In this document: positions 6,906-21,019 of the stretch, in pieces
Layout: each line of letters begins with the position of its first letter
Numbering within the stretch: position 1 is the first letter of the stretch
Assembly (NCBI RefSeq): GCF_900108055.1
Contig: NZ_FNWJ01000001.1
Location: forward strand, 372,001 to 436,000
Origin: Thermoleophilum album
Lineage (GTDB): Bacteria > Actinomycetota > Thermoleophilia > Solirubrobacterales > Thermoleophilaceae
Direction: 5' to 3'
Length of the DNA: 64,000 nt
The notes under the pieces: generated by a model
Seen by the model: the letters and a program-made list of their open reading frames with translations, nothing else
The model's database searches: none
What the model was told of the DNA's origin: nothing
Made by a program: the position numbers and the translations under genes

Positions 6906-7787
6906 TTGGCACGGAGGTCGCTGAAAGCCGAGCTAAACCAGATCCGGGCGTGGGTCCGCGAAGGGCGCACCGACGCGTGGATCGCTCACCAGCTGGAGGT
7001 GTCGGTCAGCGAGCTTCGCGCCTTCAAGCGCGAGCACGGCCTCACCGGCCCCGAGCGATCGCCGCTCGGTGGCGACCTCCCATATCCGGACGAGGACGAC
7101 TTGCGGGCCCGCGACGAGGAGCTTGTCGCCGAGCGCTTACGGCGCGAGGAGGAGCGCTTGCGGCGCGAAGAAGAGGAGCGGATGCGCAAGGAAGCCGAGC
7201 AGACGGCGTCCGTCGAACAGTCACAAGAGTCGGCGGACAGTGAGGCTCAGAAGCGTCGGCGCAAGCGTCGCGGGCGCCGCGGTGGGCGGCGCCGGCGGGG
7301 GCAGCGACACGTTTTCGAGGCGACCTTCGATCACGGCGAGGAGGGTTACGGGATCTGGCTGGATCCGGCCGTCCAGGACGACCCTCTATACGCCGAGCAC
7401 TGGGCGGGACACCGGCCGGTGAAGGTGACGATCGAAGCTGACCGCCTGATCGTGACGCGGCTCGCACCCGGCGAGTTGATCATCCACGACGACGAGGCCG
7501 ACGGCGAGAGCGCTGAGAGCGCTCACGAGCAGGCGCCGGAAGTCGATGGATCGTCGCCCGAAGCGGTGGCGGAGTTGGGCGCCGCGGATGCGCCTGCGAC
7601 CGAGACGGGCGAGGAAGGCGCTCCCGCAGCGGAGTCGCGCGGCGAAGAAGCGCCTTCGGCCCCGGCGGGTAGCGACTACGCGGCCGCGGCCGAGACGCGC
7701 GGCGACGAGGCGCCCGCGGCCCCCGCGGGTAGCGACGAACATGCGCACCCGCTCGACAACGCCGACGAGCAAGCCGAACCGAGCTGA
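6906..7787 (+). CDS. Charged multi-segment protein with HTH-like N-terminus and Arg/Gly-rich core
   Basis: A 293-residue protein of unknown function. Residues 1-50 look like a small helix-turn-helix (IRAWVREGRTDAWIAHQLEVSV). Residues 65-100 are an Arg/Glu coiled coil, and 117-134 are a very basic Arg/Gly/Lys stretch. Residues 136-195 form a compact beta-rich domain (HVFEATFDHGEEGYGIWLD; VKVTIEADRLIVTRL). The rest is an acidic Ala/Glu-rich tail holding two 20-residue repeats (241-260 and 261-280). The start is TTG at 6906 with only a weak ribosome site, chosen because the ordered domain begins there. The layout suggests a nucleic-acid-binding protein; this is inference. Confidence 0.7.
   Translation: MARRSLKAELNQIRAWVREGRTDAWIAHQLEVSVSELRAFKREHGLTGPERSPLGGDLPYPDEDDLRARDEELVAERLRREEERLRREEEERMRKEAEQTASVEQSQESADSEAQKRRRKRRGRRGGRRRRGQRHVFEATFDHGEEGYGIWLDPAVQDDPLYAEHWAGHRPVKVTIEADRLIVTRLAPGELIIHDDEADGESAESAHEQAPEVDGSSPEAVAELGAADAPATETGEEGAPAAESRGEEAPSAPAGSDYAAAAETRGDEAPAAPAGSDEHAHPLDNADEQAEPS
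7626..7745 (+). repeat. Two tandem 60-bp coding repeats
   Basis: Two adjacent 60-bp units (7626-7685 and 7686-7745) encode AAESRGEEAPSAPAGSDYAA and AAETRGDEAPAAPAGSDEHA. They lie in the acidic tail of the preceding gene and look like in-frame duplication of low-complexity sequence. Confidence 0.75.
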
Positions 7788-7952
7788 GGCACACGGCACG
7801 CGTCTTTCAGCGCGTCCGCGCGAGCAGGGTCCCCGCGTGAGCAGAGCCCCCGCGTGAGCCGCGCACCGACGTTGGCAACCACGTCGCTGCGCGTCACCGC
7901 CGCTCCTCGCGACACCTACGCGGGACCGCGGCACTGACCTGCTGCAGGCCGC

Positions 7953-8264
7953 TCAGAGTCTGTGCGCCGGGCGCACCACGCCACCGCCGAAGTCGCTCGC
8001 CTCGCGGGCGTAGCGGGCGAAGCCGACATCGACGACCAGGGTCGCTCGCGTCGGACCGACCCGCTCAAGCGCAAACTGCCCCGCCCACTCGCCGCGCGCA
8101 TAGAGCGATGCGAGCTCGTCGAGTCGGAAAGCGCCACCGAGGCGTCGGCGAAGCTCGTCGACTAGCTCCCACGCGGCGTCGTCGACCAGCGGGTCAGGCT
8201 CCGCTAGGAGCCTCCGCTCACCATCGCGCCACTGGTAGAGAGCGCTCTCTAGCTGTGGGTCCAT
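7953..8264 (-). CDS. Hypothetical protein downstream of ftsB
   Basis: A 103-residue soluble protein: a helical N-terminal half (LESALYQWRDGERRLL; AAWELVDELRRRLG) and a beta-rich C-terminal half (QFALERVGPTRATLVVDVGFARYAREA). It has no signal peptide, membrane segment or catalytic motif. It lies 98 bp after ftsB on the same strand and may be the last gene of the mfd-eno-ftsB series. I do not recognise the family. Starting ATG at 8264 places the ordered region at the very N-terminus. Confidence 0.6.
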   Translation of the reverse strand: MDPQLESALYQWRDGERRLLAEPDPLVDDAAWELVDELRRRLGGAFRLDELASLYARGEWAGQFALERVGPTRATLVVDVGFARYAREASDFGGGVVRPAHRL

Positions 8265-8362
8265 GCGCCCCGACCTTAGCCAGACCGGACGTTTGCCCCT
8301 CGGCGTCCGGGGCTGCGCTGTCCGGCGGCGGGGCTTCCTTGGTCAACGTGCCAACTTCGGCC

Positions 8363-8689
8363 TTAGCGTCCCGGCAAGACCACGTAGGGACGCTCGCCGA
8401 CCTTCACCATCCCGAGCCCACGAGCCTCAGTCTCGACCGCCGCACCGGTCCGTAGCTCACGCACGCGCGTACGCAAGCGCGCGTTGGTGCGCTCGAGTGC
8501 GTCGAGCTCGCGTTGCTCGCGCGACAGCTCGCCCCGCTGGCGCCACCACTCGCGAGCAGGAGCCACATACAGCGCGAGGATTGTGAACAAGGCGATCAGC
8601 AAGGCACGCCGAGCCAAACGCTCCCAATCGACGCGCACGGCGGCGACGCCGCTCGGACCGAGCTTGCCGTGGGCTCGTGAACTAGTCAC
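8363..8689 (-). CDS. Septum formation initiator, FtsB/DivIC family
   Basis: A 108-residue single-pass membrane protein: short cytoplasmic N-terminus, membrane helix (LLIALFTILALYVAPA, about 30-45), then a coiled coil (RGELSREQRELDALERTNARLRTRVREL) and a short conserved end (ARGLGMVKVGERPYVV). This is the FtsB/DivIC layout; family members join FtsQ and FtsL in the divisome. Its position directly after eno is the usual one in actinobacteria and supports the call. The start is GTG at 8689; an internal start nearer the helix is possible. Confidence 0.85.
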   Translation of the reverse strand: MTSSRAHGKLGPSGVAAVRVDWERLARRALLIALFTILALYVAPAREWWRQRGELSREQRELDALERTNARLRTRVRELRTGAAVETEARGLGMVKVGERPYVVLPGR

Positions 8690-8728
8690 GAACGCGAGCT
8701 TCGCTCCGCAGCGGCGCGATCCTGCCTG

Positions 8729-10834
<2,106 letters not shown>

Positions 10835-10838
<4 letters not shown>

Positions 10839-12091
10839 TGGGGAGGTGGCGCCCCGCCCAGGCCACCAAGACCGGGCCCCAACCCGCCGCCGGCGGCCGG
10901 TCGCGGTTGAGCAGCCGCGCCCTGACCCTGCGGGTTGCCGCCGGACGCTGGCAGTCGCCGCCCGCCGGGAGTCGCGAGCGGAGGACCGTTCCGGCACTCC
11001 GAGACGACGTAGCCGCGCGCACAGATTGTCTCTGTGCGCGAGCGCTCCGTGAACTCCTGGACGAACAAGGTCAGCGCCCGCTGCTGCCGGTCGCTCTCGA
11101 TCGCGCTGCGGATCTGTGCCCGCACACTGGCGAGCGGCGTGGTTTTCGCCGGCTCAATACGAGTGACCCGGAAGATGTAGAAGCCGAGCGCAGTCCGCAC
11201 CGGACCCACCAAAGCGTTGCGTCGGGCACCGAAGATCGCGTCGTCGAGCGCGCGCTCTTGGCTGCCGCGCGTCACACCGGTGAGCCGGCCACCCTGTTGC
11301 TTGGAGATCTCGTCGGTCGAGTAACGCTTCGCGACCTCGCTGAACCTGCGGCCGCTCTCGATCTCCTGCTTGGCGCGCAGGGCCTGCTGACGCGTGTCGG
11401 TCAGCACGAGTTCGACGTCACGCCGCTCCGGCTGCGAAAACTGGCTTTTGTTGCGCTCGTAGTAGGAGACGATGTCGTTTTCGTCGATCGCCGACGTGCG
11501 GTCTTGCACCCGTTGCTGGATGCGCTGCTGGATCAAGCTCAGCTCGATCCGTTCGAGCACGTCCCCCTCGGTCATGCCGGTACGTCGCAGGAACGCGCGG
11601 TAGCGAGCGGGACCCTTTTTGCCCGGGAAGGCGGCGCGCAACTGCTCCTCGAAGGTTCGCCGCACTTCCGCGGGCGACACGCGAATCCCGGAACGCCGAG
11701 CCTCCGCGCGTAGCCACTCGGCCTGGATCAGAAAGCGCATGACGTCGTCGCGGACCTGCCGGTACTGCTGACGACAAAGCTTCAAGAGGTCGGCATCGCT
11801 CGGTGGCTTGGCGCCTCGCGCCGGTCGGTTGGCAGCCCGCTTGGCGGCAACACAGCGGCGAAAGCTCGGGGGATCGAGCACGACGTCACCCTCACCCACT
11901 GTCGCTGCCGTACTGCGCGCCGCGATCGGGAACCAATGGTCGAAGCGCTGCTTGGTGATGACGGTGTCACCGACCTTCGCGACCGCCCCCTTCGGAAGCG
12001 AATCGCCGCAGCCGGCGCTAACCAGCGCGGCGGCAGCCGCGACGGCAAGCAGCGGGCGCAGACGTCTTGTCGGTGCGGTGTTGGCGATCAT
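10835..12091 (-). CDS. SurA/PrsA-like peptidyl-prolyl isomerase lipoprotein
   Basis: A 418-residue exported foldase. A signal peptide ends in the lipobox VSAGC (Cys28). Next is a SurA_N-like helical domain of about 30-200 with long inserts, then a parvulin-type rotamase domain at about 215-320 (RRDVELVLTDTRQQALRAKQEIESGRRFSEVAKRYSTD; GGRLTGVTRG; ALGFYIFRVTRIEPA). The last 60 residues are a Gly/Pro/Ala-rich tail. It probably helps exported proteins fold outside the membrane. In many actinobacteria an unrelated lipoprotein gene occupies this place between mfd/mazG and eno. Translationally coupled to mazG by a 4-bp overlap. Confidence 0.87.
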
Positions 12092-12165
12092 GCAAAGGGC
12101 GCGGCTGGCAGATAGCCGGAACGCCGATCGGCGGCTGATGCTAGCGGAGCCGGTTCGCGGGCCCT

Positions 12166-15525
<3,360 letters not shown>

Positions 15526-15539
15526 TGCCGGCGCCGACT

Positions 15540-16127
15540 CTAGGCGGACTGGGAAACGAGTCCGACGAGCGCGTCCGTCGCCTGCTCGAACAGCGCCTCA
15601 ACCGCGTCGCGAGGCTCGTCGAAGCGCCCGAGTACCCAGCGCGAAACGACCTCGGGATCGGTCGTGTCAGGACGACCGACACCGATCCGCAAGCGCCAGA
15701 AGTCGGGGCTTCCAAGCGCCGCGCGTACCGACTTGAGCCCGCGGTGACCGGCGGTTCCGCCGCCGAGCTTGGTGCGGACGACACCGAAGGGCAGGTCGAT
15801 CTCGTCGTGGCAGACGATGATCTGCTGGGGCTCGAGCCGCAGCGCTCCGCGCGCCGCGGAGACGCTGCGCCCAGAGTCGTTCATGTAGGTCATCGGCAAC
15901 AGCAGCGCCACGCGCGGACCGGCGGGACCGGCGCGACCCTCGCTGTAGAGGCCCGCGTAGCGATCGACGAAGCGTCCCAGTTGCCAGCGCTGCGCAGCTC
16001 GCCGCACGACCTCGAAACCGGCGTTGTGGCGTGTGCCCTCGTAGCGCCGGCCGGGGTTCCCGAGCCCGACGACCAGGAAATCGACCCGGGGCGATGGCGC
16101 GCGGCCGCCGCCGACCGCGGGGTTCAG
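15540..16127 (-). CDS. pth: Peptidyl-tRNA hydrolase with a non-canonical (probably CTG) start
   Basis: The product matches Pth, which cleaves peptidyl-tRNA to recycle tRNA: FLVVGLGNPGRRYEGTRHNAGFEVV with the catalytic His, PMTYMNDSG, CHDEIDLPFG, LGGGTAGHRGLKS and RIGVGRP. The first ATG/GTG/TTG in frame is GTG at 16007, which would delete the active-site His and the GLGNPG motif. Between that codon and the in-frame stop at 16143-16145 no canonical start exists. CTG at 16127 overlaps the rplY stop (CTGA), with GGAGGG about ten bases upstream, and gives 195 residues, close to the family length. CTG at 16076, which would begin directly at the conserved VVGLGNPG motif, is the other option. A sequence error is possible but would need a change in the first codons only. 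Confidence 0.85.
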   Translation of the reverse strand: MNPAVGGGRAPSPRVDFLVVGLGNPGRRYEGTRHNAGFEVVRRAAQRWQLGRFVDRYAGLYSEGRAGPAGPRVALLLPMTYMNDSGRSVSAARGALRLEPQQIIVCHDEIDLPFGVVRTKLGGGTAGHRGLKSVRAALGSPDFWRLRIGVGRPDTTDPEVVSRWVLGRFDEPRDAVEALFEQATDALVGLVSQSA

Positions 16128-16771
16128 GAGCCCTGGCCCTCCTCAGCGCCCTCGGCGCCGCCGACCTCCGGCTCCTCCTCGACCGTTTCAGCAGCCTCCT
16201 CGGCGCGGGTCGGCGGGACGATCGTCGCAACCACCGCGTCGGGGTCGCCGACCAGTGTTACGCCCTCGGGCGGCTCGACTTCGCCAAGCGTCAGCGTGCC
16301 CCCCAGCTCGAGCCGCGAGACGTCAGCGACCACGCGCTCCGGTAGCTCGCCCGCGAGCGCTTCGATCTCGACCTCCCAGAGCACGTGCTCGAGTACTCCG
16401 CCCTGTCGCACCCCGGGCGCCTCCTCACCGCCGACGAGTTCGAGCGGAACGGTGGCAGTTACGCGCTCGTCGAGTCGCACCTGCTGGAGATCGACATGTA
16501 CGACGAGGTCGCGGACCGGGTCGTGCTGCTGCTCCTTGATGACGGCCGGCATGGGTTTGCCGCCCCCAACCTTGACGTCGATGATCGTGGCTCCCTGCGC
16601 GAGCACTTGCCGCAGCCGAGTGGCGGGCACCTTGAAAGGCACCGGCTCGCGCTCGGCCCCGTAGATGATCCCGGGGATCAAACCGGCACGACGAAGCCGC
16701 CGGGACGCACGCGAGCCAAGCTCGCTGCGCTCCTCGACCTCGAGCAGTGGTCTCTTCGCCACGGGCGCCAC
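16124..16771 (-). CDS. rplY: 50S ribosomal protein bL25, CTC (long) form
   Basis: A 215-residue protein that binds 5S rRNA in the large ribosomal subunit. The N-terminal L25 domain (about 1-95) has LEVEERSELGSRASRRLRRAGLIPGIIYG and the conserved HVDLQQV. A beta-rich C-terminal TL5/CTC domain follows (about 100-190; VTATVPLELVGGEEAPGV, ELPERVVADVS). The tail is an acidic Glu-rich stretch. The gene order with pth and mfd directly after it is typical. Its stop overlaps the proposed CTG start of pth, so pth translation probably depends on rplY translation. Confidence 0.95.
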   Translation of the reverse strand: MAPVAKRPLLEVEERSELGSRASRRLRRAGLIPGIIYGAEREPVPFKVPATRLRQVLAQGATIIDVKVGGGKPMPAVIKEQQHDPVRDLVVHVDLQQVRLDERVTATVPLELVGGEEAPGVRQGGVLEHVLWEVEIEALAGELPERVVADVSRLELGGTLTLGEVEPPEGVTLVGDPDAVVATIVPPTRAEEAAETVEEEPEVGGAEGAEEGQGS

Positions 16772-16822
16772 GAGCGCGCCAGTGTAGCGACGGGCGTGGG
16801 CGGGCGGGCGGCCGCTCTCCCG

Positions 16823-18382
16823 CTAGGCACCCTGGCTGACCGCGGCGACGCGCGCCGAGTGGGGCTTGTGGGTCGCGCGGACGATCTCTACAAAGCGTAG
16901 GAGCTCGCTCTTACCGATCACTGGCAGCGACGCGCAGCACGCATGCTCGGGACGCTCCAAAAAACAGCCGTGCACGGCAGCTACCAGCGACCGCCAGCCG
17001 GCGTCGTCGCTCGGCTCCGTGAGTGCCAGGAGATCCGGTGCTTGAGGGCCGTCGAGAGCCGCTTCGGCGACGGCGCGTTTTAATCGCTCGATTTGGCCAT
17101 GCTGACCGGAGCGGAGGAGCACTACTAGCGTCAAGGGATCGTCCGCTCCCACCAGCTCGCCGTAGTCGGACAGTAGGGAGGGGTCGGCGAGAAGCACATC
17201 GCAAGGCACCAGGAGCGCGTTCGCTCGCAGTTCGAACGGCAGCCCCGCGCCCGGCGGATGCGGCCCCGCGCCCGGCGGATGCGGCTCCGCGCCCGGCGGG
17301 TGCGGCCCGGTGCGCGCGTCCCGTTCCGCGGATGCCGGCTGCTGGAGCCAGCGCGGTGCGACAGGATCAATGCCGATCCTCACACAAAGCGTCCGAAACA
17401 GCTCAAACTCGGACGCCCCGAAGGGGTTGGCGGCGATCGCGCGCGCCGCCAGCCGCATCGCCGGTTCGATAGCTCCGGCGGCGAGCGCCGAGCGGCCGCG
17501 GTCGAGCGCCAGCGCTGCCCGCCGCCGGGCAGCGCCGTCGACCGTTAAGAGCTCCTCGACGGGAAGCTGCGCGCGCTCGCCCACCAGCTCGAGCGAGCGC
17601 AGGAACGCGATCACCCCGGCGGCGATGTCGCTCGCCTGGGCTGACGAGAGATCGAACTCGCCCAGCAGCTTGCGCCGGAAGGGCAACTCTCGACGCAGCA
17701 ACTCGATGGCCCGCTCACCGCTGGCCCCGAGGTTCATGTTGCGGCCGTGCCAGCGGTAGCGGTAGCCACGGGTCGGCAGGTAGTCGATCTCGGCGACCTC
17801 GGCAATCCGCGCCGCTATCCACCAATCCTCCCAGGCACAGTCGGCCGGTAACGGCGCGAAGCGTTCGCGAAACGTCATGCGGACGCTCAGTGCGCCGCCC
17901 GAGATGAAGTTGCCCCGCAACAGCGGTCCAAGCACGCGGCCGCGTCGCGGCCGGTGGCCCGTCGCCGCCCAAAACGAGGGCTCGATCACCCGGCCGTCGG
18001 CGTCGATCACCTCCATGTCGGAGTAGACCAGCGCGACTTGCGGTCGCTGGATGAGCGCCTCGACGTGCGTGCGAACCCGATCGGGGGGCCACTCGTCGTC
18101 ACCCGAGAGCAACATCAGGATTTCCCCGTCGACCTCCGCAAGGCCCCGGTTGAAGGCGCTGACCAGGCCGCCGTGCGGCTGGCGTACGTAGACGAGACGG
18201 TCGCGGTAGGGGGCGACGAGCGCGGGCGTGCGATCCGGCGATCCGTCGTCAACGACTACGACCTGCAGCAGCTCGCGGGGATAATCCTGGGCTAGCGCGC
18301 TCTCGATTGCCCGCACGATGAAGCGCTCGAAGCGGTAGCTCACGATCAGGCAGCTAACGCGGGGCAGGCCGGCAGCGCTCAC
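16823..18382 (-). CDS. Family 2 glycosyltransferase with extra C-terminal domain
   Basis: A 519-residue cytoplasmic or membrane-associated glycosyltransferase. Residues 1-230 form a GT-A fold: VSCLIVSYRFERFIVRAIES, VVVVDDGSPDRT, HGGLVSAFNRGL, LLSGDDEW (DxD-type metal and sugar-nucleotide site) and CAWEDWWIA (acceptor-site ED). A helical region is followed by a linker of three PHPPGA-type repeats near residue 360-380, then a Rossmann-like C-terminal module (FELRANALLVPCDVLL; LTLVVLLRSGQ). GTG at 18382 overlaps the HAD gene stop (GTGA). It is the last gene of a five-gene coupled cassette; donor and acceptor are unknown. Confidence 0.83.
   Translation of the reverse strand: MSAAGLPRVSCLIVSYRFERFIVRAIESALAQDYPRELLQVVVVDDGSPDRTPALVAPYRDRLVYVRQPHGGLVSAFNRGLAEVDGEILMLLSGDDEWPPDRVRTHVEALIQRPQVALVYSDMEVIDADGRVIEPSFWAATGHRPRRGRVLGPLLRGNFISGGALSVRMTFRERFAPLPADCAWEDWWIAARIAEVAEIDYLPTRGYRYRWHGRNMNLGASGERAIELLRRELPFRRKLLGEFDLSSAQASDIAAGVIAFLRSLELVGERAQLPVEELLTVDGAARRRAALALDRGRSALAAGAIEPAMRLAARAIAANPFGASEFELFRTLCVRIGIDPVAPRWLQQPASAERDARTGPHPPGAEPHPPGAGPHPPGAGLPFELRANALLVPCDVLLADPSLLSDYGELVGADDPLTLVVLLRSGQHGQIERLKRAVAEAALDGPQAPDLLALTEPSDDAGWRSLVAAVHGCFLERPEHACCASLPVIGKSELLRFVEIVRATHKPHSARVAAVSQGA
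17244..17306 (-). repeat. Three tandem 21-bp coding repeats
   Basis: Three units (17244-17264, 17265-17285, 17286-17306) of a 21-bp sequence. The first two are identical; the third has two substitutions. They encode the PHPPGA-type linker between the two halves of the glycosyltransferase and keep the frame. Confidence 0.85.
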
Positions 18383-18960
18383 CGGTCCCACCCCTCCCAG
18401 CGCACGCCGACGGCGTCCACGGGCAGGAAGGGCACACCCGCCGAACGCGCACAGGCGGCGTCGACGGCCGAGTCGCCCACCAACAGCGCGCGGTCAGGTG
18501 TGCAGTCGCTGCTAGCCAGGATGCGCCAGAGGCCGTGCGCTGCCGGCTTCGCCGGCGCCTCGCCGCGAGCGACGATGATCGCGACCCGCCCGGCCAGTCC
18601 CGCGCGGGCGAGCGCGGTGCGTGCGGCGGCGCGTCCGTTGAGGGTCAACACCGCGAGACCGGCTTGCGGTTGCCGTTTGCGAAGCCATTCGAGGAGCGCC
18701 GCGTTGAGCTGGCAACGCGCCGCCGCCTCGCGCTCGTGGAGGGCGACCAGCGCGTCGAGCCGGCTCGCGGCAGCCGCTGCTAGCGGCTGCCCGGCTGCTC
18801 GCAGCGCGTCGATTGTCGACAACACACCGGGACGCGCAACAGCGACGCCAGCGGCGCGCGCCCAGGCGCGCGCGATCGCACGCAGCGAGACCCAGTCGAC
18901 GTCGAGCCGCGCGAGCGTCCCATCGAGATCGAGGACGACGAGCTCCGGGGGCACCCTCAT
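18379..18960 (-). CDS. HAD-superfamily phosphatase
   Basis: A 193-residue HAD hydrolase. Motif I is VVLDLDGTLA with nucleophile D11 and acid/base D13. Motif II is LTLNG, motif III the Lys in APAKPAAHGL, and motif IV VGDSAVDAACA. A helical cap lies between motifs I and II (about 18-90). This is the phosphoglycolate-phosphatase-like (subfamily I) layout, so it is a small-molecule phosphatase, probably acting on a sugar phosphate given its neighbours. It overlaps the upstream ATP-grasp gene (ATGA) and the downstream glycosyltransferase (GTGA), so all three are translated in a coupled manner. Confidence 0.85.
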   Translation of the reverse strand: MRVPPELVVLDLDGTLARLDVDWVSLRAIARAWARAAGVAVARPGVLSTIDALRAAGQPLAAAAASRLDALVALHEREAAARCQLNAALLEWLRKRQPQAGLAVLTLNGRAAARTALARAGLAGRVAIIVARGEAPAKPAAHGLWRILASSDCTPDRALLVGDSAVDAACARSAGVPFLPVDAVGVRWEGWDR

Positions 18961-20009
18961 GCGTAGACGTGGGCGCGCGCTCGCAGCTCGCTCGCACGGC
19001 GCAGGAGCGCGGGACAGTCGATGTGACGGATCCAGTACAGACCTTCGGGGAGCCGTGCCAGATCCGCCGGCGAGGGGCGCTCGCCGAAAGCCATGCGCAC
19101 GTAGAGGTGCGGGATGTTCAAGCCGGCGGCGGTGAAGAAGTAGCTGGTCGTGAAGAAGCGCCCGCAGTTGATCTCCGTCGGCCGCGGCACACCCTCCGCG
19201 TCCTCCTTCAAGTCGACGCAGAAGATCCCGGTGGCACGCGGGTCGATGGCGCGTACGGCGCGCACCGCGAGCTGCTCGACATCCGGTCGGTCGCGGGTCA
19301 CGGCGATCGACGGCGTCCCCGTCACGCCCGACGGAGCGAGGTGCGGATAGATGTATTCGAGGCGCTCACGCACCTGTGCGCAGACCAGCTCGCCCTCGCA
19401 CCAAAGCGAGGTGAATGCGAGGTTGGCGCCCGGCAAGAGCTCCTGCGCTACGAACTCAATCGCCGGACGCGATATCTGCCAGTAGCGCAGCCAGTGCCAA
19501 CCGGCCTCTAGGTCGTGCACCGGTGTGGCCGCCAGTCCCCCAGCGCCGGCGCTCGCGCGCAGCCAGAAGGGCACTCCCAACAGTTCGGCAGCGCGCTCGA
19601 GATCCGCACGATCGCGCACCGCAAGGGAGGGAGCGCGAAGCACACCAGCGCGCTGCCAGAGTTCGCCGGAGCGGCGTTTGTCCTGGCAGATGCGGACGGT
19701 CTCCACGCTCGGCAGAAAGGTCTTCGCCGGCAACCGTTCGCGCAGCTCCGAAATCGCTCGCACCTCCGCGTCCGGCTGGGGATGGACGAAGTCGATCCGT
19801 TCTCGCTCAATCACGTCCAGCAGGAAATCGAGATAGCGCGGGTCGTCGCAGGGCGGCGCCTCGTACGCAGCGTCCAGTGGCGGCCACTCCAGATGAAAGC
19901 GGTTGGTGTCGGTGCCGACGATGTAGAACGGCTCCGGCGCGGCGCGCAGCGACCGCACGAAGTTGACTCCCGCAGGTCCCCCGGCACCCGTGACTAGCAC
20001 ACGGATCAC
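18957..20009 (-). CDS. ATP-grasp ligase, carbamoyl-phosphate-synthase-like
   Basis: A 350-residue ATP-grasp enzyme. It has a Rossmann-like pre-ATP domain (VIRVLVTGAGGPAGVNFVRSLR), the substrate segment (HPQPDAEVRAI), a Lys-rich nucleotide stretch (ICQDKRRSGELWQRAGV), and a C-terminal metal and ATP site (ATGIFCVDLKED; PTEINCGRFFTTS). Such enzymes ligate a carboxylate to an amine through an acyl phosphate. Single-domain versions often occur in surface-polysaccharide loci, where they add amino groups or amino acids. GTG at 20009 overlaps the Gfo/Idh stop (GTGA), so upstream frame extension is rejected. Confidence 0.82.
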   Translation of the reverse strand: MIRVLVTGAGGPAGVNFVRSLRAAPEPFYIVGTDTNRFHLEWPPLDAAYEAPPCDDPRYLDFLLDVIERERIDFVHPQPDAEVRAISELRERLPAKTFLPSVETVRICQDKRRSGELWQRAGVLRAPSLAVRDRADLERAAELLGVPFWLRASAGAGGLAATPVHDLEAGWHWLRYWQISRPAIEFVAQELLPGANLAFTSLWCEGELVCAQVRERLEYIYPHLAPSGVTGTPSIAVTRDRPDVEQLAVRAVRAIDPRATGIFCVDLKEDAEGVPRPTEINCGRFFTTSYFFTAAGLNIPHLYVRMAFGERPSPADLARLPEGLYWIRHIDCPALLRRASELRARAHVYA

Positions 20010-21019
20010 GCGGCGAGGGCCTCCCCGTCGACGGCAGCGATAGCGGCGCGCGCCGACCGCTGGAGCCGCTCGACCACTTCCAAACAGCGGATGCCCTCGG
20101 CGATGCCGACCTCCGGGCTGCGCCGCTCGCGCACACACTCGAGGAACGAGGCGAGTTGCGCGACGAGCGGTTCTTCTGGTGGCACGAACACGCGCTCGAC
20201 GATGCTCTCTTGGCGGTAGGTGCGGGAGTCGCGCCGGTCACTGCGCAGGCTGGTCGAGCGGCAGATCTCGATCGTGCGCCGCACGTAGTCGAGCGTGACG
20301 TAGGAGTCGTCGGTGGTAACGGCCAATCGGCGCACCTTCTCCTCGGTCACGCGGCTCGCGCAGAGCGCTGCGATCAACCCGTCAGCGAACGCGAAGGTGG
20401 CGACAGCGTGGTCGGCGCGACTCGCGCTGCGCACCGAGCGGGCGACCGCGGCAGCGTGCACCAACGGCGCGCGTGCCAACGACAGCAGCACGTGGATGTC
20501 GTGGAGCATCAGGTCCTGGATAACGTCGCTGTCACCGATCCGACCGTCCCAGGGACTCAAGCGCTGCATTTCGAGGGCCACCAGGGCGCGATCGCCGACC
20601 AGCTTGCGCAGTTCCCGCACCGCGGGGTTGAAATGCTCGATGTGACCGACCTGGACGATCGCACGAGGACCGCACGCCGCTGCTGCTTGCTCGACGAGGC
20701 GCGCCTGCGCGACGCCGAGGGCGAGCGGTTTCTCGACCAGCACATCGCAGCCGCGCTCGAGCGCCCTTACCGTGTGTTCCACGTGCAGAGCGCTGGGCGA
20801 GGCGATCGAGACGGCGTCTACGCGGTCCAGCAACTCGTCCAGGGAGGCACAAACGAAGGCACCGGTGCGCGCTGCTACCGCGCGCGCCCGCATCGAGTTG
20901 GGGTCGTGCACCGCGACGAGCTCGCAAAGGTGCGGCAGCGACGCATAGGCGCGCGCGTGGTGGGCGCCCATGTTGCCGGCGCCGACCACGCCGACGCGGA
21001 TGCGCCGCGCGCCTCCCAT
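20006..21019 (-). CDS. Gfo/Idh/MocA-family NAD(P)-dependent oxidoreductase
   Basis: A 337-residue sugar-type dehydrogenase. The N-terminal Rossmann domain has VGVVGAGNMGAHHARAY. The family motif EKPLA is in CDVLVEKPLALG. The C-terminal alpha/beta domain has GHIEHFNPAVRELR and a catalytic-region His (LMLHDIHVLLSLA). Relatives oxidise or reduce NDP-sugars or free sugars; the HxEHFNPA pattern is seen in sugar-nucleotide 3-dehydrogenase-like members. ATG at 21019 shares one base with the stop of the methyltransferase gene. The much longer upstream frame is out of phase with that gene and rejected. Confidence 0.86.
   Translation of the reverse strand: MGGARRIRVGVVGAGNMGAHHARAYASLPHLCELVAVHDPNSMRARAVAARTGAFVCASLDELLDRVDAVSIASPSALHVEHTVRALERGCDVLVEKPLALGVAQARLVEQAAAACGPRAIVQVGHIEHFNPAVRELRKLVGDRALVALEMQRLSPWDGRIGDSDVIQDLMLHDIHVLLSLARAPLVHAAAVARSVRSASRADHAVATFAFADGLIAALCASRVTEEKVRRLAVTTDDSYVTLDYVRRTIEICRSTSLRSDRRDSRTYRQESIVERVFVPPEEPLVAQLASFLECVRERRSPEVGIAEGIRCLEVVERLQRSARAAIAAVDGEALAA

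Noticed and set aside
7788-7952. Possible terminator or gene in the gap after the charged protein
   Set aside because: Only a short direct repeat (CCCCGCGTGAGC) is present; I see no hairpin or coding signal.
17244-17306. The three 21-bp units as a CRISPR or regulatory repeat
   Set aside because: There are no spacers, the units are adjacent and in frame, and they encode a Pro-rich linker.
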